Shown here piece by piece: positions 7,843 through 16,968 of a stretch of 36,478 nucleotides of DNA. This DNA comes from a virus: positions 1 through 36,478 of the IMG/VR virus record IMGVR_UViG_3300037516_000529, one strand, 5' to 3'. Within the stretch, counting starts at the first letter, position 1. Each line of letters begins with the position of its first letter. The notes beneath the pieces were generated by a model. That model worked only from the letters and a program-made list of their open reading frames with translations. It made no database searches and was not told the DNA's origin. Made by a program: the position numbers and the translations under genes.

Positions 7843-8754
7843 ATGCCCACTTTCGACAGAACCACCATTGTTCGCGGCCCGTGCAAGATCACCTATGACG
7901 GCGCGACATTCTACAGCAAGGGCGGCGTCGCGCTGACCTTGACCAACTCGACCTCCGACAGGGAGACCGACGCTTACGGCGTGGTCGGACGGGCGAAGAC
8001 CGACCTTCAGATCGTCGTCGAGTTCGAGCCGATCGGTGAGATCGAATCGCTGACCGTGCTGTTTCCGCACGGCAACACCGCCATGGGCGCGAGCATCTAC
8101 GGCGGCACCGACAAGGCGCTCGTCATCGTCGCCGCTGATGGCACCTACACCGTCAACAACGCCGCAATCACCCAGATGCCGAGCATCAGGTGCACCGCGA
8201 ACAACACGGCCTTCGGCAGCGTTCAGTTTACCGGGCTGGTGGACATCGGCGGCGATCCCTCGCTCCTGGCTGACTACTACTCGGTCGGCGCCGGCGCTGC
8301 GATCGGCACCGCCTTCGATGCCACGAAGCTCATCACAGCGCCATATCGGGCGACGCTCGGCGCGATCGGCCCGTTCTTCTCCGAAGCGGGCTTCGAGATT
8401 AGCTTCGACCTCGGCTTGAATCCGATCACCGTGGACGGGATCGGGACGGTTGACATGAGCCTCCAAAATCTCGGTGCAACGATCACGTTCATCCCGACCG
8501 GCATCTCCAAGACGAGCTTCGACGCATTCTTCGGATCGCTTGACGCAGGCGAGGAACTTGCATCGTCCACGCTCGACATCTCGACTGCCACGAGTGGAGG
8601 CATCAACTTCGATTGCGCTGCGGTGCAACTGCTCGACCTGCAAAACCGATTCTCGCCGACCGACAACCGCCTCGGTCAGATCACGCTGGCAGCGAAGCGG
8701 ACCTTCAACACCGGCGCTCCCGTTGCACTCTTCACGGTCTCCGCTGTCGCCTGA
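7843..8754 (+). CDS. Major tail tube-like protein
   Basis: This 303-residue protein is almost entirely beta-strand by composition, rich in Thr, Gly, Ala and Ile. It starts FDRTTIVRGPCKITYDGATFYSKGG, a pattern typical of tail tube proteins, and ends with an antiparallel-looking segment (LGQITLAAKRTF...LFTVSAV). It would stack as rings to form the tail tube around the tape measure protein. The position between the tail terminator and the tape measure supports this. No sheath gene precedes it, so the tail should be non-contractile. It ends in a TGATG overlap with the next gene. Confidence 0.65.
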   Translation: MPTFDRTTIVRGPCKITYDGATFYSKGGVALTLTNSTSDRETDAYGVVGRAKTDLQIVVEFEPIGEIESLTVLFPHGNTAMGASIYGGTDKALVIVAADGTYTVNNAAITQMPSIRCTANNTAFGSVQFTGLVDIGGDPSLLADYYSVGAGAAIGTAFDATKLITAPYRATLGAIGPFFSEAGFEISFDLGLNPITVDGIGTVDMSLQNLGATITFIPTGISKTSFDAFFGSLDAGEELASSTLDISTATSGGINFDCAAVQLLDLQNRFSPTDNRLGQITLAAKRTFNTGAPVALFTVSAVA

Positions 8755-9440
8755 TGATCTGCAACCTGACCATCGGATCGACGGTCATCGAGCTGGCCGG
8801 GGGTAACGGGCGCGAGTCTGAAACCTCCGGCCTACGGATCGACACGGAGACCAACTTTGAGCGGGTCGCCTACCTCGGCGTGACCGATGGTCGGCAATAC
8901 GCTCGGCCTGGCAGCTACGTCTCGGCGTCGTTCTCGTCGATCCAGACGTTCGGGACCGTGCAGGCGGCTGAGACCTATGTCCTCGGACTGCCGGCGGATC
9001 TGGCTGACCAGTCAGGAGCGAGGGCTGCAATCTCCACCACGCCGCGCGGCACAATGACCGTCACGGGCACACTGACGAGCAACGGCACCACGCCAGCAGT
9101 CCCGGGCACCTTGGCTTACCTCGGCTTGCTCAATGGCAAGGTCGCCTACGAAACCGGCAACTGGATACTCGAATGGGTTGAGGATTTCCCGACATCTGGC
9201 ACCGACTCATGGAGACTGAAAGACGAGGGCGGCACCGGCGCTGAGTGGTATTCATCGTCTGCCGTCGCAACGCCTGACGTGGCCGCAAGCTGGACCGCAG
9301 TTTCACCGGCGACGGGAACACCCGCGTTCGTCCCCGGACCTGTCTTGACCATCTACGACGCGCAGGCCAATGTGTCCGCATCGCACCGGGGCTGCGCCGT
9401 CACGCTTGACGTTCAGATCTCGGGCCGACTCACATCCTGA
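8754..9440 (+). CDS. Tail-region protein of unknown function
   Basis: The 228-residue product begins at the TGATG overlap with the tail tube gene and is beta-rich, with repeated Thr/Ser/Gly stretches. A segment around residues 125-180 (ETGNWILEWVEDFP...WRLKDEGGTGAEWYSS) is Trp-rich and may form an Ig-like or carbohydrate-binding fold. It lies where many siphophages have the tail assembly chaperones, but it does not look like one: it is not helical, and I see no obvious slippery heptamer near its end. It could be a minor tail protein. I do not recognise a family. Confidence 0.6.
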   Translation: MICNLTIGSTVIELAGGNGRESETSGLRIDTETNFERVAYLGVTDGRQYARPGSYVSASFSSIQTFGTVQAAETYVLGLPADLADQSGARAAISTTPRGTMTVTGTLTSNGTTPAVPGTLAYLGLLNGKVAYETGNWILEWVEDFPTSGTDSWRLKDEGGTGAEWYSSSAVATPDVAASWTAVSPATGTPAFVPGPVLTIYDAQANVSASHRGCAVTLDVQISGRLTS

Positions 9441-9442
9441 CC

Positions 9443-10771
9443 ATGGCCAGCCGCAGAGTTGACATTCAGATTTCGACGACTGCCGACACGGCCGGCGCGA
9501 GGCAGGCTGAGGCCGCCATCGGGTCCGTTGAGCAGCAACAGGCCGACCTTGCCGCTGCCCAGAAGAAAGCAAGCGAGCGCCGCGTAGAGCAGCAGGCAGG
9601 AGAACTGAGGGCGGAGGGGGAAGCCCAGCAAGCAGCTCGGGACTCAACTGCAATGAGGTTGGCGGCAGGAGCCGCGCTTGCCGCGAGCGCACGGCAGGTG
9701 GCGGCGCTGACCATCGACGTGATCCGCCAATACAAAGAGCTTGGCGTCGAGCTGCGGGGCTTCGAGAGCATCGGCCTGGAGTTCGCGGATTTTCTGACGA
9801 GTCCTTTCGATTACGTCGTCGATGCCTTCACGGATTATAAGGCTGATCTTGTCGCGCTGAAGGAAAGCCAGCTGGAGGTGATCCGGCAAGAGTCGCTGTA
9901 TCAAGACACCATTGCGAAACGAGACAAGCTGCTGGCCGAGGCAAGCAGCAAGCGGGTCTCCAATTATCTCGCGGCTGAAAAGTCGGCCATTGACGCACAG
10001 ACGGCCGCTTATGAGCGCCAGATGAGAGTCGTGAAGTCGCTCGCGGATCTGGAGGAAGCTCGCGCAAAGTCTGCCGATGCGCTCGCCATTGCCAGCGGCG
10101 CCGACCCTGCGGCTGTTGCTGCTGCCGCTGCAACTCGACAAGGAGCAGCGGCAGGAGCATCCGAAAACCAGAGGATCCTTGATGCTGAGCAGAAGCTAGA
10201 GGCAGCCCAGCGATCATATGAGGCGGCTGTTTCTGCATTGGCACAGGGTCAGACCGGAACTCGCGTCGAGATCGAAGCACTAAGCACGGCAGCGCAGGAG
10301 GCGCAGGATGCTGTTGCTGATTCTGTCGCAGAGGTGGAGACTGTTCGCACCGAGGCGGAGGCGGCAAAGGGCGCGATTGCATCGGAAGCGGTCACTCAAC
10401 AGCTGGAAGTTGTTGCATCCGCGAAGGCATCGCTGACCGAAGCAGCCGAAACAGCGAAGGCCACGCTGGAGACTGAGGCGGCAGAGCAAGGGCGGACTCT
10501 TTCCGCAGGCGCCAAGGAGTCCCTCAAGATCCTAACCGATGCACTGAGGGACGGTATAGTGGACCCGCAAGAGATGGGCCAGGTCCGTGACGCGATCAAC
10601 CAAGTGAAGAACAGCCGGGAGGCGGCTGACGCGGAGATCAAAAAGAGTTTCCAAGAACTGGAAAAGGCGAACAACGCGGTTGCCGCCAGCCAGAAGCTGA
10701 TGACCGAGCGGCTGCATCAACAGGCGTTGCGGTTTGAAGCGATAGAATCCCGACTCCGATCCGGCAACTGA
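9443..10771 (+). CDS. Tape measure protein
   Basis: This 442-residue protein is almost wholly helical: Ala, Glu, Gln, Lys and Arg dominate, with long heptad-like stretches from about residue 15 to 65 and again from about 125 to 440. A hydrophobic segment lies near residues 70-95 (AAGAALAASARQVAALTIDVI), as tape measure proteins often have. It would set tail length and line the tube. It is short for the class; with the usual relation of about 1.5 angstrom per residue the tail would be roughly 65 nm. Position between tube and hub genes agrees. Confidence 0.65.
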   Translation: MASRRVDIQISTTADTAGARQAEAAIGSVEQQQADLAAAQKKASERRVEQQAGELRAEGEAQQAARDSTAMRLAAGAALAASARQVAALTIDVIRQYKELGVELRGFESIGLEFADFLTSPFDYVVDAFTDYKADLVALKESQLEVIRQESLYQDTIAKRDKLLAEASSKRVSNYLAAEKSAIDAQTAAYERQMRVVKSLADLEEARAKSADALAIASGADPAAVAAAAATRQGAAAGASENQRILDAEQKLEAAQRSYEAAVSALAQGQTGTRVEIEALSTAAQEAQDAVADSVAEVETVRTEAEAAKGAIASEAVTQQLEVVASAKASLTEAAETAKATLETEAAEQGRTLSAGAKESLKILTDALRDGIVDPQEMGQVRDAINQVKNSREAADAEIKKSFQELEKANNAVAASQKLMTERLHQQALRFEAIESRLRSGN

Positions 10772-10773
10772 CC

Positions 10774-12537
10774 ATGACCGACTACATCATCAAGGGCGAA
10801 GCCGGAAAAACCCTCAACGCCACCGACCGCCTCCTCGGTGCCGACCTGCTGGCAGTCAACGCCAGCTTGCGCTTCGAGAACCTCGGGCCGGATGTCCTGA
10901 CGTGGACATGCCGCACCGAGAGCATCAACGCGGGTGAGACGATCATCCCCGACGTCGGGCAGCGGGTAGAGCTGTGGAGCGCGGGCGGACTCGCCCGCTA
11001 CTTCCGCGGGTGGGTCACCCAAGCGCGGGCCACGAACTACGGCGTGCAGGTCGTCGTCGAGGGCCCGTGGCAGTGGCTCCAGAAGATCGACATCACGACC
11101 GAGTTGACCAGCGTCAGCACGCAGGAGCGCCCGACGATCATATTCAGCGAGGCGACCGTAACGGCAAACATCACGGCGCTCTTGAATCGGGCCATCGCGC
11201 TCAATGCTCCGATCGCCATCGGCACCATCGTCAGCACCTTCACGATCCCGAAGCTGCAACTGTCCATGATGACTTGCGCGGACGTCCTCGCGGAACTCAT
11301 GCGCTGGGTGCCTGATTGCGTCGGATGGTGGGACTACAACGGCAGCGACACTCCGACGTTCAACCTGTCCCGCCGCGGCGGCATGAGCGCGACGACCTAC
11401 ACGGTCGGGATTGCGCCGCTCGTTGACTTCGACTTGACCGGCAGGCCGGACCTTGTGCCTACCCGCGTCGAGGTGAAATACATCGACCGCACGGCCGCGG
11501 GCCGGCCGGAATACCAGACGCAGGCGAGCGGCACGGCATCAACCGGCCGCGTGCAGGTGATCGGGCTCTCCGGGAAGGAGTTGGACACGTTCCTGCCGCC
11601 GGACGACTACCAGACGTTCATTGCTCAGACGAAGCCGATGAACACCTCGACAGCGATCCGAAACGCGATCATCGCTCTCATCCCGGAGGTCGCTGAGAGC
11701 CGGAAGAAGTTCTCGAACTCGCCACGCGAAGGCACGAACGACGTGACCTTGGCCAATGGCGAGTCACTCTGGTATTTCAATAGGCAACCAGTGGACAACA
11801 ACACCAGCCACCAGAGCGTGCAGCAGCCTGCATTTCAGGTGCGGGATGCCGACACCGACGAGGTTATCACGTCGTTCACCGGCCGGAACCTCGTCATCAA
11901 GGCAGACACCCCTGACTGGGCGACGGGCGTGTATAGCAACGCCCGCAAGGTCAAGGTTACAGGCAGGATCTACCGCGTGCAGGTGATCACAACGAAGGCA
12001 ACGTTCTCCTCAATCCCGGTGGCAGCAGCGGTCGAGCCACTTTGGTCCCAGGCGTTCCCGTGGGTGCGACAAAGCCCGATCCTCTATTTCTCGGGGACAG
12101 GAAAGGCACCAAACGGCAAGCAGGATTCAACCGACATCGACTTCCTTTACCTCGATTTCGAGGTGGACGCGATCCTGACCAGCTCGACCTATTCCTCGCC
12201 GCAAACGATCTACAAGCCGCAGGACTACGACTACCTCGCGCCGCCTGCCAGCCTCGCAGCCAACCTGCTCAGCGCGCAGAACTTCACACCCTACGAAGGC
12301 AGCATCCGACTGGACAGATCGTCATTTCCGAATCTGAGCAACGAGCTGCTATACAAGGTCAACGTCTCGGGCGCTCAGTCGTCTCTGACATCGGCAGGCG
12401 CTCTTGCTCGAGCCATCACCTATGACCTTGCCGGTCAGTCGCTCGACATCGAGATCGGCGCGCCGTCTCGATTCAACTTCTCGACCCTCGGCGGAAAGGT
12501 TCGCCAGACCCCGCAGACGAACATCACGATCAACTGA
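10774..12537 (+). CDS. Tail tip / baseplate hub-like protein
   Basis: The 587-residue product comes right after the tape measure gene, where distal tail or hub proteins are encoded. It is mostly beta-strand, with a Trp-rich stretch (VVVEGPWQWLQK near residue 95 and WVPDCVGWWDYNG near residue 180), as in the hub domains of gp27/gpD-like proteins. Residues 400-470 carry further Tyr- and Ser-rich strands. No peptidase or lysozyme motif is visible. I infer a hub or tail-tip role from gene order and fold-like composition; the specific family is uncertain. Confidence 0.5.
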   Translation: MTDYIIKGEAGKTLNATDRLLGADLLAVNASLRFENLGPDVLTWTCRTESINAGETIIPDVGQRVELWSAGGLARYFRGWVTQARATNYGVQVVVEGPWQWLQKIDITTELTSVSTQERPTIIFSEATVTANITALLNRAIALNAPIAIGTIVSTFTIPKLQLSMMTCADVLAELMRWVPDCVGWWDYNGSDTPTFNLSRRGGMSATTYTVGIAPLVDFDLTGRPDLVPTRVEVKYIDRTAAGRPEYQTQASGTASTGRVQVIGLSGKELDTFLPPDDYQTFIAQTKPMNTSTAIRNAIIALIPEVAESRKKFSNSPREGTNDVTLANGESLWYFNRQPVDNNTSHQSVQQPAFQVRDADTDEVITSFTGRNLVIKADTPDWATGVYSNARKVKVTGRIYRVQVITTKATFSSIPVAAAVEPLWSQAFPWVRQSPILYFSGTGKAPNGKQDSTDIDFLYLDFEVDAILTSSTYSSPQTIYKPQDYDYLAPPASLAANLLSAQNFTPYEGSIRLDRSSFPNLSNELLYKVNVSGAQSSLTSAGALARAITYDLAGQSLDIEIGAPSRFNFSTLGGKVRQTPQTNITIN

Positions 12538-12539
12538 AG

Positions 12540-13514
12540 ATGACAGCCGCCCCATTTTCCGCCGCCGTCGATGAGTTCGGGAACCTCTACATGCAGGCGG
12601 GTGTCGTGATCGGGCTTCATGGCACGACTGTTTACTTCGCGACCGGAGGATCGACGAACGCAGTGGCGCTGCAAGACCCGACGCTCGCGCTGATGACCGC
12701 TTCCCGCGGCCTCGGCGGGTTCTACGGGGGAAGCGGGACCAACGTCAAAGCGACATCCTCGGTGCTCGGCACGCTGGTCCCTGACGGGTTGTTCCGCCCG
12801 CTGGAACCGGACGTCTGGACGAGCGGAGGTCTGACGATGACCTTCGACCCCGGCACCGGCAACGCGGAGATCGAGGACGACACCGATGTCGTGGCCACGA
12901 TGGCAGCGGCCACCACGATCGCGCCGTATGGCACATTCAACGCGACAACCTACGGCGAGGACAATTACAACGGCGGGACACCGTTCGCGATCGCGACGAC
13001 CTACGAAGGCAGCGCCGGAACATGGCCGGCGCGCCCCGCCGTGCTGGTCTGCGATGACACCACCGTGCAGGTCGGTAACTACACGCGCACCGACTGGCAA
13101 ACGTGGGAGTCGGACGACGATCCTGACTGGACGATAACCATCGACGGCACCGGCGCAGGCATCATCAACGACGGCACCGACGACGTGCTGGAGCGTGCTG
13201 CCGATGCGGATCGGATCTATGACGTGACCGGGGCCGCGTGGGTCTCGACGGCCTACGGCGCGACGACCTACGGCGGCGGGGAGTTTTTCTACGGGCAGAC
13301 CGCGCTTCTCCGCGCCTATCCGATCGCCGGCTACCTCTACGTGACCCTGACCCTCAACGGCAGCGACGAGGTGACAGCGGTCAGTGGCCCGTTCTTCGCC
13401 GCCAGCCTGCCGGCCAACTCATCCACCGCCGTCTCGGTACCGATCGCCTACAGCAACGGCACCGGCACCGTCACTCAGATCCAACTCGGGCCGATCACAT
13501 GGCGGCCGGCATGA
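12540..13514 (+). CDS. Minor tail protein, function unknown
   Basis: This encodes 324 residues, acidic, and rich in Gly, Thr, Asp, Ala and Tyr with no Lys-rich stretch. Repeated short motifs such as TTYG/ATTYGG (residues about 135 and 240) and many Asp-Gly turns suggest a beta-structured, possibly calcium-stabilised tail-tip protein. It ends in an ATGA overlap with a glycosyltransferase-like gene. I do not recognise a family. Its place between hub-like and fibre genes suggests a tail-tip component. Confidence 0.6.
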   Translation: MTAAPFSAAVDEFGNLYMQAGVVIGLHGTTVYFATGGSTNAVALQDPTLALMTASRGLGGFYGGSGTNVKATSSVLGTLVPDGLFRPLEPDVWTSGGLTMTFDPGTGNAEIEDDTDVVATMAAATTIAPYGTFNATTYGEDNYNGGTPFAIATTYEGSAGTWPARPAVLVCDDTTVQVGNYTRTDWQTWESDDDPDWTITIDGTGAGIINDGTDDVLERAADADRIYDVTGAAWVSTAYGATTYGGGEFFYGQTALLRAYPIAGYLYVTLTLNGSDEVTAVSGPFFAASLPANSSTAVSVPIAYSNGTGTVTQIQLGPITWRPA

Positions 13515-14197
13515 TCGCTGCAATCTTCGCCTACGCCGGCGACGCGCTGCCGGTGATCGAGTGCGTGCGTCACCTCGCTCGCCTCGGCGTCCGGGCGTGG
13601 GTCTTTGACGATGTCGCGCGCCGCCTGCCGGGATGGGTGAGGGGCGATCTATGGCGCATGGGAGCGGCCTACGGCGTGACGGGATTCCCCCGGCGCGGCA
13701 ACCTGAACGGCACCGAGTGCTGCATAGGAATTCTTGAGGCGATGCTGTCAACCGGGGCCGATGTCGTCGCGAAAATCGATGCCGACACGCTGCTGGTCCA
13801 GCCTGACCTGTTCGCCGGCGGCACCGTAGGCTGCTGCTCGACGATGGCAGCTCGCCGCGATGCTTTCGGCGCCTGCTACTCGATGCGACGTGAGACGATC
13901 GCCGCCGCGCTGGAGATCCTGCGCGGGATGCCGGACGACCCATCGGCCCCGGAGGATCTGACGATTTGGAGCACGATCCGAGCGACCGGCCACCCGTTCG
14001 AGCTGCTCGACCATGACCCCGACGGCGGAGGACTAGCCGCTGTGCCGATCGGATCGCCAGTGGATCGGCCCGAGCGATTCGCCGCGCTGACCTTCGGCAA
14101 CGAGCCCAAGGGCGGCTGGGGGGATCGGCAGATCCAAGTTGCTCTGGAGATGCGACGATTCGCCTCCGGCATTGACCGCGCGCGGGGAATCCAATAG
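13511..14197 (+). CDS. Glycosyltransferase-like protein (GT-A fold, DxD)
   Basis: The 228-residue product looks like a nucleotide-sugar transferase. It begins with a Rossmann-type strand-helix start (MIAAIFAYAGDALPVIECVRHLARLGV), has a DxD motif in VVAKIDADTLLV (D90 and D92) for metal-nucleotide binding, and later an acidic acceptor-side segment PEDLTIWSTIRATG. It overlaps the tail gene upstream by ATGA and lies inside the tail operon, so it is made late with the virion. It could glycosylate a tail or fibre protein. A GT-A call fits what I see, but the donor and acceptor are unknown. Confidence 0.6.
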   Translation: MIAAIFAYAGDALPVIECVRHLARLGVRAWVFDDVARRLPGWVRGDLWRMGAAYGVTGFPRRGNLNGTECCIGILEAMLSTGADVVAKIDADTLLVQPDLFAGGTVGCCSTMAARRDAFGACYSMRRETIAAALEILRGMPDDPSAPEDLTIWSTIRATGHPFELLDHDPDGGGLAAVPIGSPVDRPERFAALTFGNEPKGGWGDRQIQVALEMRRFASGIDRARGIQ

Positions 14198-14207
14198 CGT
14201 GCCGCTC

Positions 14208-14537
14208 ATGACGAAGGTTCAAGCCTATTCAGGCGCGACTCTAACGCTCTCATTCACCTGCCGGGATGAGGACGGCGACCCGGTGAACCTCACCGGGTTC
14301 TCGGCGCGGGCCGAGGTCCGCGAGACCATCTCGAGCGAAGAGGTGATCCTCGACCTCGCTCCGACGATCCCGACGCCGGCAAGCGGCGTGATCATGGTGG
14401 ACATCCCCGACACCGTGACTGCCTTGATTCCCGCGGGCTCCTACGTCTGGGGGCTGGTCCTCGTCACCGATGCCGACAAGGTAATCCCTATCGAGTCCGG
14501 CCCAATCATCTTCCGCCAAATCGTCCCCCGCTCATGA
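14208..14537 (+). CDS. Small beta-sandwich protein before the tail fibre
   Basis: This 109-residue protein is all-beta in composition and has the layout of an Ig-like or BppU N-terminal type domain: YSGATLTLSFTCRDEDGDPV, NLTGFSARAEVRE, and a closing YVWGLVLVTDADKVIPI. Such proteins attach fibres or receptor-binding proteins to the tail tip. The ATG at 14208 is preferred; a GTG at 14199 is an alternative. It ends in an ATGA overlap with the fibre gene. The role is inferred from fold-like pattern and position. Confidence 0.6.
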   Translation: MTKVQAYSGATLTLSFTCRDEDGDPVNLTGFSARAEVRETISSEEVILDLAPTIPTPASGVIMVDIPDTVTALIPAGSYVWGLVLVTDADKVIPIESGPIIFRQIVPRS

Positions 14538-16450
14538 GTATTCAGATCGTCGAAATCGCCCTTCCTACCGGTATCGCCATCGTGGAGGTCCGGCAGGGAC
14601 CGGCCGGCTTGTCCGGCTTTATCGACGACACGACCGGCAGCGACGGCACCGCTGACCTTGACTTGCTCAATGTCACCACGGCCACGGCGACCGTCACGGG
14701 CACGCTGACCGCCGACCACATCCACGGCAACCTGGCCGGATCGGTTTACGCCCACATCCGCGCAGGCGAGGCGCTCGCAAAAGGCGATCCGGTCTACGTC
14801 TCAGGCTCGCACGGCAGCGGTTCGGCGCTGATCCCCATCGTCTCGAAAGCCGACGCCAGCAACGCCGCGAAAATGCCCGCGATCGGCATCATGGACGCGG
14901 CAGTTGCCAACAACGCAAACGGTCACATGGTCATCGTCGGGACGATCACCGAGCTGAACACGGCGGGCCTAACAGACAACGCGGAACTCTACGTCGCGTC
15001 GGGTGGCGGGATGACGGCAACGCCACCAACAGCGCGAGCGCAGCCCGTGGCGCGAGTTGAGCGGGCCAACCTCAACAACGGCGCGGTAATCGTGAAGGTC
15101 AACGGGCTGTCGGCATCGGACGCGACCGGCAACACCTTGGTTCGCCGCACATCAGGCGGTGCGGCGTCCTTCGCGAGCATCACTCTGTCCGGCACCGGCG
15201 GCTCACCCTTCAACTCGACCTTGACCGGCGGAGTCAACTTCGCGAACCGCACGCTGGTCCTACCGGACGCGTCGGGCACGCTGGTGACCTTGGGCGAGTT
15301 GGCAAACTCCGCGACGATCACGGCATCGACCGCAGTTGCGAACAACACCATCGTGCTGCGGGATGCAGCTGGGCAGATCAACATCACCAACTCGAACGTG
15401 GCAGGCACCACCGCCTACGCATCCACAGCGGGCTGGACGTATGCGGGGAGTTCAGCCGCCGCGCACAGGACGGCGCTGGGATTGGGCACGGCCGACAGCC
15501 CTTCGTTTTCGGGCGCGACCATCGGCAGCGGCACGTTTTCGGTCAACGGCGTTTCCGTCGGGCGGGGCGGTGGGGGTATTTCGACGAACACGGCAGTTGG
15601 ATCTGAGGCGCTGGCAACTAACACGACGGGCCTAGAAAACGTTGCCGTTGGCTATCGCTCCATGGTCGTTAACACGACGGGGAACGGGAATTGTTCCGTT
15701 GGAACCTCGGCCATGATTAGAAATACGACGGGAAGCGGCAATACCGCTCTCGGCCAGTTCGCGCTTTTTGAAAACCTCTCGGCAGAAAACAACACGGCGC
15801 TAGGTTCCCGCGCACTCTTGCCAGCTACTGCGGGATCGAACACCGCTGTCGGACGGCAGTCCTTGGGTAATAGCACGACTGGACCCAGCAACACCGCAAT
15901 CGGCATCCGCTCAGGTAACACTATCGCGGACGGAACGACCGCGAACGCGATAACAACGAACAGCGTCTACATCGGCTCGGACACCCGCGCGCTTGCCAGC
16001 GGTCAGACAAACCAGATAGTCATTGGGCATCTAGCGATCGGCGCAGGCAGCAACTCCGTGACCCTCGGAAATGATAGCGTCACGCTCACCCAACTCAAGG
16101 GCAACGTGGTCGTTCAGCGCGGCGCGCAAGACACGACAAACTTTGAGCGGCTCGGAATGCGCTGGGACTCAACTACGGCGAAAGTCGGAACGAGCAAGGG
16201 CGGTTCCGGCCAGCCTCGCGACCTCGCGCTAGAGGCTGACAGCATCGAACGTCTCCGAGTCCTCGCGAGCAACGGAAACGTCGGGCTCGGCACGCAAGCG
16301 CCCGCCAGCCGCTTGACTGTTTCCGGCGGGGACGCGGAGGTAACGGATTCCGCTAGCGGCATCATCCTCAAATCACCAGACGGCACCCGCTGGCGTGTGA
16401 CAATTAGCAATCTGGGAATTTTAACGACAGCCTCAATCACTCCACCTTAA
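14534..16450 (+). CDS. Tail fibre with YadA-like head repeats
   Basis: This 638-residue protein is the likely receptor-binding fibre. Residues about 1-200 form an N-terminal attachment and beta region, including the HIRAGEALAKGDPVYVSG segment common in phage fibres. Residues about 349-465 carry repeats of the NTAVGSEAL / NTALGSRAL / NTAIGIRSG type, spaced about 23-24 residues, as in the left-handed beta-roll of YadA-like trimeric adhesin heads. The C terminus (NVGLGTQAPASRLTVSGGDA) is another fibre-type motif. No S74 chaperone domain is visible. The repeat region is visibly less GC-rich than the flanks, which suggests modular exchange. Confidence 0.82.
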   Translation: MSIQIVEIALPTGIAIVEVRQGPAGLSGFIDDTTGSDGTADLDLLNVTTATATVTGTLTADHIHGNLAGSVYAHIRAGEALAKGDPVYVSGSHGSGSALIPIVSKADASNAAKMPAIGIMDAAVANNANGHMVIVGTITELNTAGLTDNAELYVASGGGMTATPPTARAQPVARVERANLNNGAVIVKVNGLSASDATGNTLVRRTSGGAASFASITLSGTGGSPFNSTLTGGVNFANRTLVLPDASGTLVTLGELANSATITASTAVANNTIVLRDAAGQINITNSNVAGTTAYASTAGWTYAGSSAAAHRTALGLGTADSPSFSGATIGSGTFSVNGVSVGRGGGGISTNTAVGSEALATNTTGLENVAVGYRSMVVNTTGNGNCSVGTSAMIRNTTGSGNTALGQFALFENLSAENNTALGSRALLPATAGSNTAVGRQSLGNSTTGPSNTAIGIRSGNTIADGTTANAITTNSVYIGSDTRALASGQTNQIVIGHLAIGAGSNSVTLGNDSVTLTQLKGNVVVQRGAQDTTNFERLGMRWDSTTAKVGTSKGGSGQPRDLALEADSIERLRVLASNGNVGLGTQAPASRLTVSGGDAEVTDSASGIILKSPDGTRWRVTISNLGILTTASITPP

Positions 16451-16453
16451 ACC

Positions 16454-16774
16454 ATGTCCCTCACCCTACAAACCCCGCTCGAAATACCAGCCGTAGCTGC
16501 GAAAAGCTATCCGCATATTTGGTTACTCAATGTCATCGCATCGGCTCCGTCCATGCAATCCGGCAGCATCCGGATCGAAACGCTGCCATGCAACCAACTC
16601 ACCGGCGACATCGCTAGCGGCGACCACATGGAGGCAATCTCCACCGGCCGACTTTGGGAGGCGGTTGAACAGGTCCCCGAGGTTGCCGCTGCGATGCACG
16701 CGATTTTCTCCGCCGTTGAACCGCTGCGGGCGTGGGTCGCCGCGCAGGAAACCTCAGCCGCTGCAGCCGAATGA
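16454..16774 (+). CDS. Small hypothetical protein after the tail fibre
   Basis: The 106-residue product begins 4 nt after the fibre gene stop and ends in an ATGA overlap with a holin-like gene. The N-terminal half is beta-like (LTLQTPLEIPAVAAKSYPHIWLLNVI), the C-terminal half helical (WEAVEQVPEVAAAMHAIFSAVEPL) and Ala-rich. No signal peptide or membrane segment is clear. It could be a fibre assembly factor or minor tail protein. I do not recognise a family. Confidence 0.6.
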   Translation: MSLTLQTPLEIPAVAAKSYPHIWLLNVIASAPSMQSGSIRIETLPCNQLTGDIASGDHMEAISTGRLWEAVEQVPEVAAAMHAIFSAVEPLRAWVAAQETSAAAAE

Positions 16775-16968
16775 ACATCCCCACCGAATGGGTCCTTGCG
16801 TCGATGGGCGGGCTGGCAACTGTCATCTCCTCGCTGGCGGTCCTCATCTACCGCTCGCTGTCTGCGGAGATCACCAACCTGCGAATCGTCGTCGCAAAAC
16901 TTCAAGACGACGTTGACCGCTTGAGCAAGGGCTGCGGGATCGTGGCCTGCATTTGGAAAAACCGATGA
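16771..16968 (+). CDS. Holin-like small membrane protein
   Basis: This 65-residue protein has one clear membrane segment at about residues 8-29 (VLASMGGLATVISSLAVLIY) and then a charged helix with heptad character (EITNLRIVVAKLQDDVDRL) and two cysteines near its end. It is translationally coupled upstream and downstream by ATGA overlaps, and the endolysin lies two genes later. Size, topology and position fit a holin that lets the endolysin reach the cell wall. Small proteins like this can also be spanin or tail-associated, so the call is an inference. Confidence 0.5.
   Translation: MNIPTEWVLASMGGLATVISSLAVLIYRSLSAEITNLRIVVAKLQDDVDRLSKGCGIVACIWKNR

Noticed and set aside
7645-8643. Antisense ORF (332 codons) opposite the tail tube gene
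   Set aside because: Shadow of a certain gene; Arg/Gly/Asp-rich without family features.
8700-9443. Programmed -1 frameshift for tail assembly chaperones
   Set aside because: The gene between tail tube and tape measure is beta-rich rather than helical, and I see no clear slippery heptamer with an overlapping frame at its end.
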